Shown piece after piece: positions 5,298 through 5,385 of a DNA stretch of 5,385 nt (positions are counted from its first letter, which is position 1; each line of letters begins with the position of its first letter). This stretch comes from Chloroflexi bacterium UBA4733 (lineage in GTDB: Bacteria > Chloroflexota > UBA4733). Where the stretch lies: assembly GCA_002404055.1 (NCBI GenBank), contig DHIZ01000376.1, positions 1 through 5,385 of the forward strand, read 5' to 3'. Below the pieces are notes generated by a model, which ran no database searches, was not told the origin of the DNA, and saw only the letters and a program-made list of their open reading frames with translations. The translations under genes and the position numbers were made by a program.

Positions 5298-5326
5298 GAC
5301 GCGCCCGCAGCGTGCACTCGCGCCAC
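5245..5326. repeat. Perfect 20-bp inverted repeat spanning a gene junction
   Basis: Bases 5245-5264 are the exact reverse complement of 5307-5326, separated by 42 bases. Each arm contains the palindrome GTGCAC. Inside the loop CCTGCC (5266-5271) can pair with GGCAGG (5281-5286), and the ATGA stop/start junction is at 5294-5297. As RNA this would be a long, very stable stem with a nested hairpin next to the start codon of the last gene. No T-run follows, so it is not a standard terminator. It may be a translation control element, a protein or replication site, or a recent inverted duplication. Confidence 0.8.
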
Positions 5327-5385
5327 GAGTTGAGCCACGAGCGGCAAGTCGAGGTCCTGCACGCCATCAAGGCGCCGCCAGCCGC
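5294..5385 (+). CDS. Start of a further small gene, cut by the window end
   Basis: The ATG at 5294 overlaps the preceding stop (ATGA), and the frame stays open for 30 codons to the end of the window. The visible residues begin MRRARSVHSRHELSHERQ and are basic and His-rich, with no recognisable domain. The ribosome binding site is poor (GAGG at 5289-5292 is only one base from the ATG), so expression probably depends on coupling. The start codon lies in the loop of the 20-bp inverted repeat, and codons 6-11 form its right arm. The product is unknown. Confidence 0.4.
   Translation, partial: MRRARSVHSRHELSHERQVEVLHAIKAPPA

Noticed and set aside
5245..5345. Terminator at the 20-bp inverted repeat
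   Set aside because: No T-run follows the right arm, and an open frame continues through it.

Overview
The window reads as part of the early or recombination region of a high-G+C double-stranded DNA phage or prophage. The support is a RecT-type single-strand annealing protein, a DUF2303 (YfdQ-like) protein, a homing-endonuclease-like gene, and many tiny genes joined by 1-4 base stop/start overlaps. All recognised genes lie on the + strand, and no gap exceeds 14 bases. I see no promoter, factor-independent terminator, tRNA, integrase, att site or CRISPR array, so the window is probably the inside of one long transcript. The host cannot be named. G+C content, the DUF2303 gene and the style of the 136-residue protein at 987-1397 suggest a high-G+C proteobacterium, but an actinobacterial host is not excluded. 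The sequence does not say whether this is a free phage or a prophage.

Left part (1-1939): seven small genes. In order they are a CxxC/CxxxC zinc-finger protein (possibly cut by the window start), a 79-residue exported protein with four cysteines, a 70-residue helical protein, a 73-residue basic protein with one C-terminal membrane segment, a 136-residue conserved phage-type protein, a 59-residue protein, and a 121-residue protein ending in a CxxC...CxxC ribbon and an acidic tail. These look like accessory genes, and none has a function I can assign with certainty.

Middle (1936-3893): the recombination core. One 436-codon frame joins an N-terminal SWIM-like zinc-finger region to a RecT-like annealing domain. 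A second, well-placed ribosome binding site and ATG lie at the junction, so the frame may also yield a 309-residue annealing protein. Next comes a 215-residue protein with a homing-endonuclease-type domain (CxCxC...CxC cluster and HNH-like motif) after about 55 unrelated N-terminal residues. It may be a selfish gene that entered or replaced a phage gene.

Right part (3890-5385): a 130-residue phage protein is translationally coupled to the DUF2303 protein, followed by a 59-residue Cys/His-rich protein and the start of another gene cut by the window end. The last two genes are spanned by a perfect 20-bp inverted repeat whose 42-base loop holds the stop/start junction. This is the most striking unexplained structure in the window.

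The genes probably act together in phage genome recombination and replication (annealing protein, zinc-binding partners, DUF2303 pair), with accessory host-interaction genes upstream. That joint role is inferred from gene order.
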